Shown: positions 1-8,622 of the stretch, piece by piece
Numbering within the stretch: position 1 is the first letter of the stretch
Layout: each line of letters starts with the position of its first letter
Assembly: GCF_011009555.1 (NCBI RefSeq)
Contig: NZ_QXHD01000004.1
Location: 7,038,576-7,102,575, forward strand
Direction: 5' to 3'
DNA: 64,000 nucleotides
Source: Adonisia turfae CCMR0081
GTDB taxonomy: Bacteria > Cyanobacteriota > Cyanobacteriia > Phormidesmidales > Phormidesmidaceae
Translations under genes and position numbers: made by a program
Notes under the pieces: model-generated
Told to the model about the DNA's origin: nothing
What the model saw: only the letters and a program-made list of their open reading frames with translations
The model's database searches: none

Positions 1-482
1 TGGTCTTCAAGAAAACGACGAATCGCTTTCATGACCTCATGACGCAAGCGGATATTACGACTCATGCGCTCTCGTCGCAAATCTAAATAGCGGTACTTTA
101 ACCGCAGTTCCTCACGCACATTTTCCTCTTCCGCCGTTGAAATTTGAAACGGCAGTTGCTTACGCACGGCGCTGAGGAGTTCAATGCTATCGGCGTAAAT
201 TTCTACCTGCCCCGTTGGCAAGTTAGGGTTCAATGACTCGGGTGGACGCTGGCTAACCCGGCCTTCAATTTTCACGACATACTCATTACGTACCTGATCA
301 GCCGCTGGATAGGAGGCCGGGGTACGTTCGGGATCGCTGACAATTTGCACAACACCATCGCGATCGCGCAAATCTAGAAAAATCACACCACCATGGTCAC
401 GGCGGCGATCCACCCAGCCATACAGGGTAACAGTCTTATCGATATGCTCGGCCCGCAGCTGACCGCAGTATAAGGTACGCAT
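1..482 (-). CDS. aspS: Aspartyl-tRNA synthetase, N-terminal part
   Basis: Charges tRNA-Asp with aspartate in the cytoplasm. The visible 160 residues begin [10 protein letters not shown] and continue with [11 protein letters not shown], a 'DLRDRDG' strand and '[10 protein letters not shown]', the hallmarks of the bacterial AspRS anticodon-binding OB-fold and the linker into the catalytic core. The start is the ATG at 482-480. The gene runs off the left edge, so the class II catalytic domain and GAD insertion are not in view. It lies on the same strand as the deaminase-like gene upstream, about 200 bp away, and the two are probably transcribed separately because an AT-rich inverted repeat separates them. 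Confidence 0.95.
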   Translation of the reverse strand, partial: MRTLYCGQLRAEHIDKTVTLYGWVDRRRDHGGVIFLDLRDRDGVVQIVSDPERTPASYPAADQVRNEYVVKIEGRVSQRPPESLNPNLPTGQVEIYADSIELLSAVRKQLPFQISTAEEENVREELRLKYRYLDLRRERMSRNIRLRHEVMKAIRRFLED

Positions 483-561
483 GGATATAGAAAGAGGGTG
501 ATTTTTCGTAGGTTTCAACAAAGCCTACCTATTATCTAGGATTGTTAGGTAGTTTTGAATT

Positions 562-655
562 TTGAATTTTGAGTTTTAAGTTTGATCCTTTTGAGATTTT
601 TCTGGCAAGCCCAGGACATCAACTCAAAATTCAATACTTAAAACTCAAAATTCAA
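562..655. repeat. AT-rich intergenic inverted repeat
   Basis: Two perfect 20-bp arms, 562-581 and 636-655, are inverted copies built from TTGAATTTTGAGTTTTAAGT. The left arm is preceded by an extra TTTTGAAT unit, giving a heptamer-like repetition. Similar AAACTCAAAATTCAA strings are common between genes in cyanobacteria, so this is probably a dispersed repeat. It could form a 94-nt hairpin downstream of the deaminase-like gene and act as a transcription stop. Confidence 0.7.
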
Positions 656-682
656 GGCCAAATCTCCCTTTCCGTAAAACCG

Positions 683-1711
683 CTATCGGACGGCTGCACG
701 GCCTTGCATCATATCCGATAGCATAGACGCTGGCTGCTTTTGGTGGGGCCAGGCAAAAGCATGACGAAACGCAGCTTCTTGACATGCTCGCAGGCCATCG
801 AAACCAATGACGTCCTGAGTTAGCAGGTTTTCATACTCAAAGGGCAGTCGCACATTGTGCAACCCAGCGTTGTCCGTACAAATTGCAATATCCACACCTG
901 CGTCAAAGCAGCGGCTAAAGACCTCTTTCAGCTGACTAATTTCATCGAGGGTACCCGTTTGCCAGTAGGTCGTCGGACAGACTTCTAAGCATTGTCCCCG
1001 CGCAGCTACATCCTTGAGCAGTTCTGGATAATGTAGCGGGATCTGAATACCATGGCCAATCCTCATCAGATAGGGCAACAGCTCTGGATAGCAGCCATTG
1101 GACGTTTCATAGAGGTGTCCCGTTGTCTTGATCCCCAACGATTGAGCATAGCGATATAGCTGCACAATCTCATCCAGCTTTTCTCGATAGGCTGCATCTC
1201 CACCCGCAATGTCAATGGCACAGACATAGTCTGGGTACTGTGCTGCCAGATCAACGGTGGCTCGATTAATTTCGTAGGGCAAACGGGAGTGCATACATAG
1301 AATTTGCCGAGTCACGACTGGATACTCGGTTTGTTCACTGGCACGACCAACGATCTCAACGATCTCCGCCATCATGTCCATGCGCTCCCGCTCGCTCATG
1401 CTGTGGGGTGTGCGATAAAACGGCGTATAGCGCAATTCAAGATAAGCCAGGTTTTCGAAGATGTAGGCTCCTCGAATTAGACGATAGATAAAGTAAGGCA
1501 GTGCTTCGCGAGTTTGAACACTTTCTACGAGGGTATGTAGCTCCAAATACTCTTCTAGAGAGTCCTTGGGTTGAATGTAGAATTGCTCAAACTCGGCATA
1601 ATTTTGAAACCGCTCAGCTAAATCAGGACGGTTTCTCTGAAAGTAGCGCCACAGGATTCTGGGTACGACAGAGCCCCCCAGATGGCGATGGAGTTCTGCA
1701 TAAAGACTCAT
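683..1711 (-). CDS. Adenosine deaminase family protein
   Basis: A 342-aa metal-dependent hydrolase of the adenosine/AMP deaminase (TIM-barrel amidohydrolase) family, probably acting on a purine nucleoside or related aminated base in the cytoplasm. Visible active-site elements in order are H8-x-H10 (ELHRHLGGS), H199-x-x-E202 (TGHLYET, equivalent to the HAGE motif), RIGHG with H220, LEVCPT around 242-247, and D280 in CTDN. These cover the zinc ligands and the catalytic glutamate. The usual NTDDP is replaced by CTDN and HAGE by HLYE, so the substrate may not be adenosine. It is divergent from purA, which makes AMP precursor, and this fits purine metabolism without proving it. Confidence 0.75.
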   Translation of the reverse strand: MSLYAELHRHLGGSVVPRILWRYFQRNRPDLAERFQNYAEFEQFYIQPKDSLEEYLELHTLVESVQTREALPYFIYRLIRGAYIFENLAYLELRYTPFYRTPHSMSERERMDMMAEIVEIVGRASEQTEYPVVTRQILCMHSRLPYEINRATVDLAAQYPDYVCAIDIAGGDAAYREKLDEIVQLYRYAQSLGIKTTGHLYETSNGCYPELLPYLMRIGHGIQIPLHYPELLKDVAARGQCLEVCPTTYWQTGTLDEISQLKEVFSRCFDAGVDIAICTDNAGLHNVRLPFEYENLLTQDVIGFDGLRACQEAAFRHAFAWPHQKQPASMLSDMMQGRAAVR

Positions 1712-2081
1712 GATGTCTCAATGTATTGGGTGGATTGGTGAAAAAAATTAATTGCTTAATGTCGCGAGAGCAACGACAACCCCACGACCCTTTCAAAATT
1801 ACGCGGGGATCAAAAATTACAACGTTGAAACAAAAATTAAAAAAGTGTGAAATGCCTATTAAATTAAGTTTTACCTCAGGATTTAATTTTTTGCCTAAAA
1901 AAAACTTCAAAACCCTGATGAGCTTAAACTTTAGTTAACCTTTGGGGTTTGAGAAAGTAGCGCGCAAGTTAGCGGAATTTATTTTTTTACTACGACCAAG
2001 GTTTATGTTGCATTTGTTGACACTAGCTACCTTGCCTCATCATAATTGTGATTTGTTTGAACTCTAACGCGCGAGATTCCC
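1712..2081. other. Divergent intergenic region, add-like gene / purA
   Basis: 370 bp between two divergent genes. It is AT-rich, with long A and T runs around 1880-1910, and must carry both promoters. I see no convincing conserved operator, RNA gene or repeat. Short frames here overlap each other and lack any recognisable protein. Confidence 0.5.
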
Positions 2082-3419
2082 TTGGCAAACGTTATTGTAA
2101 TTGGTGCCCAGTGGGGCGATGAAGGTAAAGGAAAAATCACTGATTTGCTTAGTAAATCAGCAGATGTGGTTGTCCGTTATCAAGGTGGTGTCAATGCAGG
2201 ACACACTGTTGTTGTAAAAGATCAGACCTTTAAGCTGCACTTGATCCCATCAGGCATCTTGTACCGTGATACGGAGTGTTTGATCGGTAGTGGTACAGTT
2301 ATCGACCCTAAGGAGTTGATAGCTGAACTTGATAAGTTAGATGGCCTGGGAGTTTCCAGTAAAAATCTCTTTATTTCTGAAACTGCCCATGTGACCATGC
2401 CTTATCATCGGCTGATTGATCAGGCTTCTGAGGAACGTCGAGGGAGTAAGAAGATCGGCACTACAAAGCGTGGTATCGGTCCCACCTACGCGGACAAGTC
2501 AGAGCGCACAGGGATTCGCATTTGCGATCTAATGGATTTGTCAGCTTTTCGCGATCAGTTAGATTGGACAATTAGCTACAAAAATATTGTTCTAGAAAAG
2601 CTCTATAATCTTCCACCTCTCGATGCAGAGGAAGTATTCCAGGAGTATGAGGTTTACGCTGAGCGATTACGCCCCCATGTGGTTGATAGCTCTTTGCACA
2701 TATACGATGCATTGACAAAGCGTAAAAATGTACTGTTTGAAGGGGCTCAGGGAACTCTTCTAGATCTCGACCACGGTACTTATCCCTATGTGACATCATC
2801 CAACCCAGTTGCCGGTGGTGCATGTATTGGTTCCGGTATTGGCCCAACTGCTATTGATCGCGTGATTGGTGTTGCCAAGGCGTATACAACTCGTGTAGGT
2901 GAAGGACCCTTCCCCACTGAGCTATTGGATGAAATGGGCAATGCTCTTTGTATGCGTGGGGCCGAGTTTGGTACGACGACGGGTCGACAGCGTCGCTGCG
3001 GCTGGTTTGACGCTGTGATTGGTCGTTATGCTGTCCGGATTAATGGCTTAGACTGTTTGGCCATTACCAAGCTGGATGTTTTAGATGAGCTGGATGAAAT
3101 TAAGGTTTGCGTTGCCTATGAGTTAGATGGTGAACGCTGCCATGATTTGCCGGGTAGTGCTAGTCAGTTTGCTCGGTGTAAGCCGGTTTATGAGGTGATG
3201 CCAGGTTGGAAACAATCCACAGCGAACTGTCGTAAACTAGAGGACCTGCCTTCACAGGCTCTTGATTATCTAGAGTTTTTGGCCAAGCTGATGGAAGTTC
3301 CCATTGCCATTGTGTCGTTGGGTGCTAGCCGCGATCAGACAATTATTGTGGAAGATCCAATCCATGGTCCAAAGCGTGCCCTGCTCTATGAGAACGGTGG
3401 CGCATTTAAGGTGGCTTAG
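2082..3419 (+). CDS. purA: Adenylosuccinate synthetase
   Basis: Condenses IMP with aspartate using GTP to give adenylosuccinate, the first committed step to AMP. The protein is 445 aa, normal family length. It opens [18 protein letters not shown], with the GTP-binding loop (GDEGKGK) near residues 11-17, followed by [24 protein letters not shown] and the C-terminal GASRDQT element. The start codon is TTG at 2082; this choice rests on the family's invariant N-terminus and there is no in-frame ATG nearby. It is transcribed alone and divergently from the deaminase-like gene. Confidence 0.97.
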   Translation: MANVIVIGAQWGDEGKGKITDLLSKSADVVVRYQGGVNAGHTVVVKDQTFKLHLIPSGILYRDTECLIGSGTVIDPKELIAELDKLDGLGVSSKNLFISETAHVTMPYHRLIDQASEERRGSKKIGTTKRGIGPTYADKSERTGIRICDLMDLSAFRDQLDWTISYKNIVLEKLYNLPPLDAEEVFQEYEVYAERLRPHVVDSSLHIYDALTKRKNVLFEGAQGTLLDLDHGTYPYVTSSNPVAGGACIGSGIGPTAIDRVIGVAKAYTTRVGEGPFPTELLDEMGNALCMRGAEFGTTTGRQRRCGWFDAVIGRYAVRINGLDCLAITKLDVLDELDEIKVCVAYELDGERCHDLPGSASQFARCKPVYEVMPGWKQSTANCRKLEDLPSQALDYLEFLAKLMEVPIAIVSLGASRDQTIIVEDPIHGPKRALLYENGGAFKVA

Positions 3420-3593
3420 ATTATGATCATTGGCCCCCAAACGCTAGGATGATAAAGCTCTAAATTACGGTGTTACTGGGCAGATGCCGTATCGCAAAGG
3501 TTTGAGGCCAGTGCAAACTCGATTGTAGGCTGACTGGCTGCCTAAAAAGTTGGACGGACAACAATTTCTTTTTTCATCGATCGGATAATTATA

Positions 3594-3884
3594 ATGGAAC
3601 TGACTCTCGACTGTAGTAAGCGTGCAGATAATGAAAAACCTGGGGCTTTACGTCGCGCAGGTGTGATGCCGGCTGTACTTTATGGCCACGATGGCACTAA
3701 CTCGGTATCCCTCAAGGCAAATACCCGTGAAGTTGAAGCGCTGATACGTAATGCTAAGGGGCAGAAAGTGGAGTTGAGCCTGAATGTGACTGATATGCCT
3801 TGGAACGGCAAAGTCGTTTTGCAAGAAGTGCAAAATCATCCTTGGAAAAGTGAGATTTATCACATTAGTTTCTTGGCTCAATAA
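3594..3884 (+). CDS. rplY: Ribosomal protein bL25
   Basis: Binds 5S rRNA in the large ribosomal subunit. At 96 aa it is the short form, lacking the C-terminal TL5/CTC extension. Typical elements are the N-terminal ECSKR-like 'LDCSKRADNEKPGALRRAG' stretch and the 'PAVLYGHDG' strand, ending with 'VQNHPWKSEIYHISFL'. It is 174 bp downstream of purA on the same strand and is followed at once by a strong hairpin terminator, so it could be read from its own promoter or with purA. Confidence 0.9.
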   Translation: MELTLDCSKRADNEKPGALRRAGVMPAVLYGHDGTNSVSLKANTREVEALIRNAKGQKVELSLNVTDMPWNGKVVLQEVQNHPWKSEIYHISFLAQ

Positions 3885-3907
3885 GCTTAATTTTTAGCAC
3901 AGCTATT

Positions 3908-3942
3908 AAAACCTCTGATTTCTCTAAGAAGTCGGGGGTTTT
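3908..3942 (+). terminator. Terminator after rplY
   Basis: An 11-bp stem, AAAACCTCTGA at 3908-3918 against TCGGGGGTTTT at 3932-3942, pairs fully when G-U pairs are allowed. It ends in a T run and lies 24 bp after the rplY stop codon. A second T-rich tail follows at 3956-3960. Confidence 0.75.
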
Positions 3943-4015
3943 AAAGAAACCGGGCTTTTTAATGGCAGCCAGTATAGTATAGGCGTTAACTATTCAGCCC
4001 TGTTTTACGACGGAT

Positions 4016-4315
4016 ATGAAAACGCCTCAAGGAAAAAAAATTATTAATGACATGACCGATTTGATTGTGCCAGCTGCGTTGCGGATTTGGCTGGTCTTTC
4101 TATTGGTCTTTGTGTTGTTAGGGTATCCAGTAACGGTCAGTATTTTGTTCGGGGCTGTGGGTGGTTTTGCAGGTGGCTTAGTGTCTGCCTGGTGGTATGC
4201 ACCAGGAGGAGAGCCTATGCCTAAAGCAGATGGGCAGACCTTGTCTCCCATGTTGCAGTTACCTAAATTGCGCTGGCGCGGTGAGCGGCGTCATTTGCGG
4301 CGGCGGCAGCGCTAA
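4016..4315 (+). CDS. Small membrane protein, unknown function
   Basis: A 99-aa protein with two adjacent hydrophobic segments at about residues 18-38 and 43-60. A basic, arginine-rich tail (RWRGERRHLRRRQR) should sit in the cytoplasm. I recognise the general look of a conserved cyanobacterial membrane protein but cannot name a function. It begins with ATG 131 bp after the rplY stop codon and has a TATAGT element about 40 bp upstream. The next gene, a YdcF-type protein, follows on the same strand after 111 bp. Confidence 0.75.
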   Translation: MKTPQGKKIINDMTDLIVPAALRIWLVFLLVFVLLGYPVTVSILFGAVGGFAGGLVSAWWYAPGGEPMPKADGQTLSPMLQLPKLRWRGERRHLRRRQR

Positions 4316-4426
4316 TATCCATCAAGTTTAAAAAAGTTGATAGACGGTGGGTAGCATGATGGCTATTACATTTTTTAATTCGGTGATTCCATCTACTCAA
4401 CAATTGACCCTTGATGGACTACTACT

Positions 4427-5221
4427 ATGTTTTTCTTTTTATCGAAGTTCCTTCCTTTACTGATTTATCCGTTGGGATTGAGCTGTTTGCTCCTATTGAT
4501 AGCTCTAGTTTCGCTATGGAAGTTTCCTCGCCGGTCTTTATTTGCGATCGCAACCGCCTTACTCATCCTTTTTTGCAGCAGTAATCCTTTAATTGCGGTC
4601 ACCTTTGTCAAAACCCTAGAATGGCAATACTTGCCCTTAGACCCTGTACCCGCCGCTGAAGTGATTGTAGTTCTAGGTGGGAGTACCCGCGCTCAGTCCC
4701 CACCTCGTCCTTGGGTCGAAGTTTTAGAAGCAGGTGACCGTATTTTGTATGGTGTCAAGCTCTATAAAGAGGGGGTGGCTCCCTCGATTTTGTTTAGCGG
4801 TGGTCGTGTCTCTTGGCAAGGTAATGAGGGTGGTTCAGAAGCTCAGGATATGGCTGCGATCGCGAAAACAATGGGCGTGCCTGAACGCAGTATTGTGCTA
4901 GAGAATGTATCCTTAAATACGTACCAAAATGCCGTAGAAACAGCGAAAATCCTGCGCCAGAAAAAGATCACCAACATTTTACTAGTGACTTCAGCTATCC
5001 ATATGCCCAGGTCTGTCGCAATTTTTGAGAAGCAGGGGTTTGATGTGACGCCAGCTCCTACTGACTATTGGGTTGCTCAGGAATCTCTGGATCAGATGCG
5101 AGGAATTTCCCCAGGGACATTTCTCAATGTCTTGCCCGACACCGAAGCCCTTCACTTTTTTACAAGAGCTCTTAAGGAATATATAGGACTCGGCATCTAT
5201 CGTCTGAGGGGCTGGTTATAG
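4427..5221 (+). CDS. YdcF/SanA/ElyC-family (DUF218) membrane protein
   Basis: 264 aa. Two N-terminal membrane helices (about 5-30 and 38-60) are followed by a DUF218 domain. Its signature pieces are 'VIVVLGGST' near 79, 'LYKEGVAPSILFSGG' near 112, 'SLNTYQNA' with the conserved asparagines, and 'ILLVTSAIHMPRSVAIFEKQG'. Members of this family (ElyC, SanA, YdcF) act at the cell envelope, ElyC in peptidoglycan and lipid-carrier metabolism. The exact reaction is not established. A role in envelope integrity is the best inference here. Confidence 0.85.
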   Translation: MFFFLSKFLPLLIYPLGLSCLLLLIALVSLWKFPRRSLFAIATALLILFCSSNPLIAVTFVKTLEWQYLPLDPVPAAEVIVVLGGSTRAQSPPRPWVEVLEAGDRILYGVKLYKEGVAPSILFSGGRVSWQGNEGGSEAQDMAAIAKTMGVPERSIVLENVSLNTYQNAVETAKILRQKKITNILLVTSAIHMPRSVAIFEKQGFDVTPAPTDYWVAQESLDQMRGISPGTFLNVLPDTEALHFFTRALKEYIGLGIYRLRGWL

Positions 5222-5312
5222 TGAGGTGAGTAGCACCTGTTTCCCCACATGATTTTCAGACTATGCAAGGTTAAACGTTGACCTCCACCTTAACTTTCTG
5301 ACTAGCTCGAGT

Positions 5313-5531
5313 ATGTTCAAACGTTCTTTAGAACCTCCCGCAACGAATGTTGGTGAATCGATTCAACTACAACAAATTGCCTACGAGTTTCGTCAGGAGG
5401 TTAGATACCGTGATGACTTTGAAGCCTATTGCCAGTGGTACTACGACACGGCTGAAAAACATCGTACAGAGCTCGCTGCAATGAAAAACGATATCCCTTT
5501 CTTTAGTTGGTTTTGTCGTAGTCGTACCTGA
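5313..5531 (+). CDS. Small soluble protein, unknown function
   Basis: 72 aa, starting with ATG, rich in charged and aromatic residues (FEAYCQWYYDTAEKH) and predicted mainly helical, with no signal peptide or membrane segment. I do not recognise a named family. Composition and the clean ATG-to-stop frame in a gap between two sure genes suggest a real gene. It lies 91 bp after the YdcF-type gene on the same strand. Confidence 0.6.
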   Translation: MFKRSLEPPATNVGESIQLQQIAYEFRQEVRYRDDFEAYCQWYYDTAEKHRTELAAMKNDIPFFSWFCRSRT

Positions 5532-5645
5532 GGAGACTGTTGGAGTTAAGAGAGGATGGTTTGGCTAGAGAGTAGGATGCTGACATACCATTAAAGTGTT
5601 AGCCAACGGCTCAGCTAGCCTAAGCGGTAACTGTTGAGGGAGATG

Positions 5646-5888
5646 CTAGAGTACTTCTAATTCTGCTGATGACAGGTGAGCTTTGAACGGTCTTTTGGCA
5701 CCTTCAATGGCAAATTCAACCACGACTGGAAAGTTAGGGCTAATGGGGCGTCCTTTCCAGTCAGTTAAGACTTCTTTGATGACTCCTTCCATGCCCTCAG
5801 CATTGTGAGGTTGATTTCGGTGTTGAGGATGGTGAAACAGAACAACAGGAGTGGAAACCCGTACGCGATCGCCAGCTTTCATAGACAT
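5646..5888 (-). CDS. ftrV: Ferredoxin-thioredoxin reductase, variable chain
   Basis: Small SH3-like beta-barrel partner of the catalytic 4Fe-4S chain FtrC. The complex passes electrons from photosystem I-reduced ferredoxin to thioredoxins, linking light to enzyme activation. The 80-aa protein shows the family pattern: GDRVRV near the N-terminus, VVLFHHPQHRNQP, 'GMEGVIKEVLTDWKGRPISPNFPV' spread over 32-55, then FKAHLSSAE. The start ATG at 5888 gives an N-terminus (MSMKAGDRV) close to known chains. A HIP1 octamer lies in the first codons. ftrC is not in this window. Confidence 0.93.
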   Translation of the reverse strand: MSMKAGDRVRVSTPVVLFHHPQHRNQPHNAEGMEGVIKEVLTDWKGRPISPNFPVVVEFAIEGAKRPFKAHLSSAELEVL

Positions 5889-6060
5889 GCAATAATCCCA
5901 AAAAAGAAAAAACGTGTGATCGCATTGCGAACCACACTGTTCATTAAGTTGAGAATTATTTTCTCATAAGATAGCACCCTCCATGTAGCTTTAACAACTC
6001 AGTAGTTGTTAAAGTCGGGTAGTCTTAGCTCTATCCTTGGGTAGGTTGCTAAGCATCGGA

Positions 6061-7911
6061 TTAAGAATCGGGTGCCGTGATGGGTTCCTGTTGGGGGTCA
6101 TCCGGGATGGCAGCAGGGCGTAGATTTTGCCAAACTAAAACTCCGGCTACACCAGCTACACTGACAGCAATCAAGAGCAAAATGCTCAAAACCAGAGCTT
6201 GTAAGGATCTTCGCGGTTTCTCTTCAGTCGGTGTCTCCATTTCTGTGGGCTCCTCACTCTCCCCATACAGTAGGGCTTTAGACGCCGCAGTCAGCTCTGT
6301 GGGATAGCTTATGTCCTGTTGGGTTGTTATGGATGGAGGTGTGATCGGGTCGTCAATAATGACCGTATCACCTGTCATGGTGCAACTCATGAGCACAACG
6401 GCAACATTGTCATGCCCATTCTTTTGATTGGCTAATTCCACCCAAGACTCTACGGCAGTGGGTAACGGCACAATATTTTTCACAATCAGGCCGATATAGT
6501 TAGCCCATGATGTTTCTACGCGATGATTGTCGCTGAGGCCATCGGAGCACAGTAACAAAACACCGGTTTCATCCAAGATAAAACGTTCCACATGGGGTTT
6601 GAGGCTATCGGCCTCGCGGGTGCCTAGAGCTTGGGTGAGAGCACCGGCATCAGTGTGGGCATAGGCAGCAGCGGGGTAGCTTTTGCCGGATGTGATTTCA
6701 CGTCCTGCCACATCGTCATCTACCGTAAGTAAATGACAGGCTTCGGGGGTGATCCAATAGGCGCGACTATCACCCACGTGGGCAATATAGAGCTCGTTCA
6801 CTTCTTCGTAGCCCTGCGGTGTGGGAATGCGTTGGGGAATCATCAGGGCGGCTACCAGGGTGGTGCCCATGCGCTGCCGTTCGGTTCGCCCTTGGCTATC
6901 GTTTTGGCTAGCGACCAAGTTATTGGCAACCCTAATGGCGGCTTCAATCTGGCCCATCACCACATAGGGAGGCAGAGGTTCTTCTTGTTCAGCAATTTCT
7001 GTCAGCAGCCCCCTGAACTGTAGCTGGAGCGATCGCACCACGGTTTGGCTAGCAATTTCGCCACCCGCATGACCACCGACTCCATCGCAGACCACGGCAA
7101 TCCGAGGCAAGCTAGGCAAATCAGCAGGGCTAGACCGCTCTAGTTCCACCTTGCTAGGGTAGCAGGCATCTTCATTGTGGGGCAGTTGGCCACTGCTGGT
7201 GCTACCCGCTACCTGAGTCGCTAGCGACATATCCATTGCCTGGCTCAGTAGAACTCGATTAAGTTGCTCAAGGATGCGATCAAAATTTGGCTGAGACCCA
7301 TCGCACTGCTCTAAAACGGGTCGGAGATTATTGGCAACTGCCGGTACTGACTTAGACAGCAGCGCCGCAATCAAATTCGCCAGATTTTGAAGAGGTGGTT
7401 GCCCCGGAATCAAATTACTTAACCGTATGCGCCAGCCATCAACATGGATAGCTTCAGGGGCTGTCAAGCTAGCCGCCATATTCATGCCAAATAAGTGGGG
7501 CCACAGATTAAATAGCTGCCAGCACCAATAAACTTGGCGAAATGGTGTGGTTCCAGCCCAGGCTGTACCTAGGGTGGGCATCAGCCTGCCATGACGATCA
7601 ATCGGGGCATTATCGAGCAGTAATACAGGGCCATCAATCAGCTTGCATTCTCCATAAACCGTTGGTAAGTGCAACTGGTGAGGATAGGCTCGCAGGTAGG
7701 GTAAAGCCGCCGCTGAAACAGTTTCTGGATGGTCTGGAGGCTCTGGAGCTTGGGTATCATGCCATATACCTGGACTAAGCACCCAATAGCGTTCATTTAC
7801 GCTTTGGCCAGGTGGCACATCACGCCCAGGTCCCAGGGCTAGAACGTATTTTTTAAATGGGTAGACGTCCATTTGAGTCATGTCAGCCAGCGATTTTGCC
7901 GATATAAACAT
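6061..7911 (-). CDS. PP2C-type Ser/Thr phosphatase with extra N-terminal domain
   Basis: A 616-aa metal-dependent protein phosphatase. The PP2C domain runs from about 235 to 520, with NEDAC (246-250), CDGVGGHAGGE (275-285), HVGDSRAYW, LLLCSDGLSDN and GHDNVAVVLM in the correct order, supplying the metal-binding aspartates. Residues 1-225 hold a separate domain. Fragments such as 'LPYLRAYPHQLHLPTVYG' and 'IHVDGWRIRLSNLI' resemble the lobes of a degraded protein-kinase fold without catalytic motifs. A single membrane helix near 573-597 follows a proline/threonine/glutamate-rich linker, leaving a short C-terminal tail outside. It probably reverses Ser/Thr kinase signalling at the membrane. Confidence 0.85.
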   Translation of the reverse strand: MFISAKSLADMTQMDVYPFKKYVLALGPGRDVPPGQSVNERYWVLSPGIWHDTQAPEPPDHPETVSAAALPYLRAYPHQLHLPTVYGECKLIDGPVLLLDNAPIDRHGRLMPTLGTAWAGTTPFRQVYWCWQLFNLWPHLFGMNMAASLTAPEAIHVDGWRIRLSNLIPGQPPLQNLANLIAALLSKSVPAVANNLRPVLEQCDGSQPNFDRILEQLNRVLLSQAMDMSLATQVAGSTSSGQLPHNEDACYPSKVELERSSPADLPSLPRIAVVCDGVGGHAGGEIASQTVVRSLQLQFRGLLTEIAEQEEPLPPYVVMGQIEAAIRVANNLVASQNDSQGRTERQRMGTTLVAALMIPQRIPTPQGYEEVNELYIAHVGDSRAYWITPEACHLLTVDDDVAGREITSGKSYPAAAYAHTDAGALTQALGTREADSLKPHVERFILDETGVLLLCSDGLSDNHRVETSWANYIGLIVKNIVPLPTAVESWVELANQKNGHDNVAVVLMSCTMTGDTVIIDDPITPPSITTQQDISYPTELTAASKALLYGESEEPTEMETPTEEKPRRSLQALVLSILLLIAVSVAGVAGVLVWQNLRPAAIPDDPQQEPITAPDS

Positions 7912-8025
7912 TTGCCATGTCCAGAATTGGAATTTTTACCTAAAGAAACCATAGGCTTCAACCTGGACGCGGTTTAGAACTACAAAGGGAAAAAGATTAG
8001 GTTAATGGTAGTCGCAAAGCGCTCA

Positions 8026-8061
8026 AATGAGGAATTCTTTAACAATGAGGAGTTCTTTAAC
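8026..8061. repeat. 18-bp tandem direct repeat
   Basis: AATGAGGAATTCTTTAAC at 8026-8043 is followed at once by AATGAGGAGTTCTTTAAC at 8044-8061, one mismatch in 18. It lies 60 bp before the NfeD gene, so it may be a duplicated regulatory box or a simple slippage product. Confidence 0.6.
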
Positions 8062-8121
8062 ATCTCTGCCGATCTGGATCTGGCTGGATTACCCTTGAGA
8101 TAGCTAAAACGTGAAATACCA

Positions 8122-8547
8122 ATGAGCTTGGCGATTTTTTGGATTCTGCTTGGCGTAGCACTCTGTGTTATGGAATTAATGATTCCAACGGCATTTTTAG
8201 AATCTGCTTTAGGGGTGAGTGCCATTGCCGTGGGGGTGCTAGTGATGCTGCTGCCCATTGCATTTAGCTGGCAGGTGGCACTGTGGATGGTGCTTTCAAT
8301 GCTGCTGTTCTGGGCACTGCGACGGTTTTCTCCACGGCGACAACCCCCTGCGCTCATGGATTCAACAGAAGCAAGAACGATTACATCGATCCCAGCAGGT
8401 CAAAGTGGACGCGTGATATATGAGGGGAATTCATGGCCTGCATGCTGTAGTGATCAAGATGTTGCGATCGCGACCAATCAAACCGTCATTGTCGTTGGTC
8501 GTCAGGGGAATACGCTAATTGTCATGCCCGAAAGCGCCCTCTTGTAG
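8122..8547 (+). CDS. NfeD-family membrane protein
   Basis: 141 aa. Two or three hydrophobic segments (about 5-20, 29-48, 52-68) are followed by an OB-fold-like tail (residues 85-141) with 'GQSGRVIYEGNSWPACC' and 'IVVGRQGNTLIVMPE'. This is the short NfeD1b form without the ClpP-like protease domain. NfeD proteins are co-encoded with SPFH/stomatin proteins and form membrane complexes with them. The SPFH gene lies 75 bp downstream here, fitting that pairing. Confidence 0.85.
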   Translation: MSLAIFWILLGVALCVMELMIPTAFLESALGVSAIAVGVLVMLLPIAFSWQVALWMVLSMLLFWALRRFSPRRQPPALMDSTEARTITSIPAGQSGRVIYEGNSWPACCSDQDVAIATNQTVIVVGRQGNTLIVMPESALL

Positions 8548-8553
8548 AGACGG

Positions 8554-8586
8554 TTGTAGGGGGCATTGCCTGCGACGCCCCTACAA
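8554..8586. repeat. GTAGGGG-type palindromic repeat
   Basis: TTGTAGGGGG at 8554-8563 faces CGCCCCTACAA at 8576-8586 around a short GC-rich loop, in the gap between the NfeD and SPFH genes. Related but decayed copies are seen near 17353-17380, 25331-25354, 51440-51465 and 61778-61804, so this belongs to a dispersed family. Confidence 0.65.
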
Positions 8587-8622
8587 AAATATCCCAAAAT
8601 ATTTTTTAGAAAGACACACATC

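Noticed and set aside
7980-8357. 125-codon - strand frame over the NfeD gene
   Set aside because: Serine/isoleucine-rich without domain; the + strand NfeD frame is certain.
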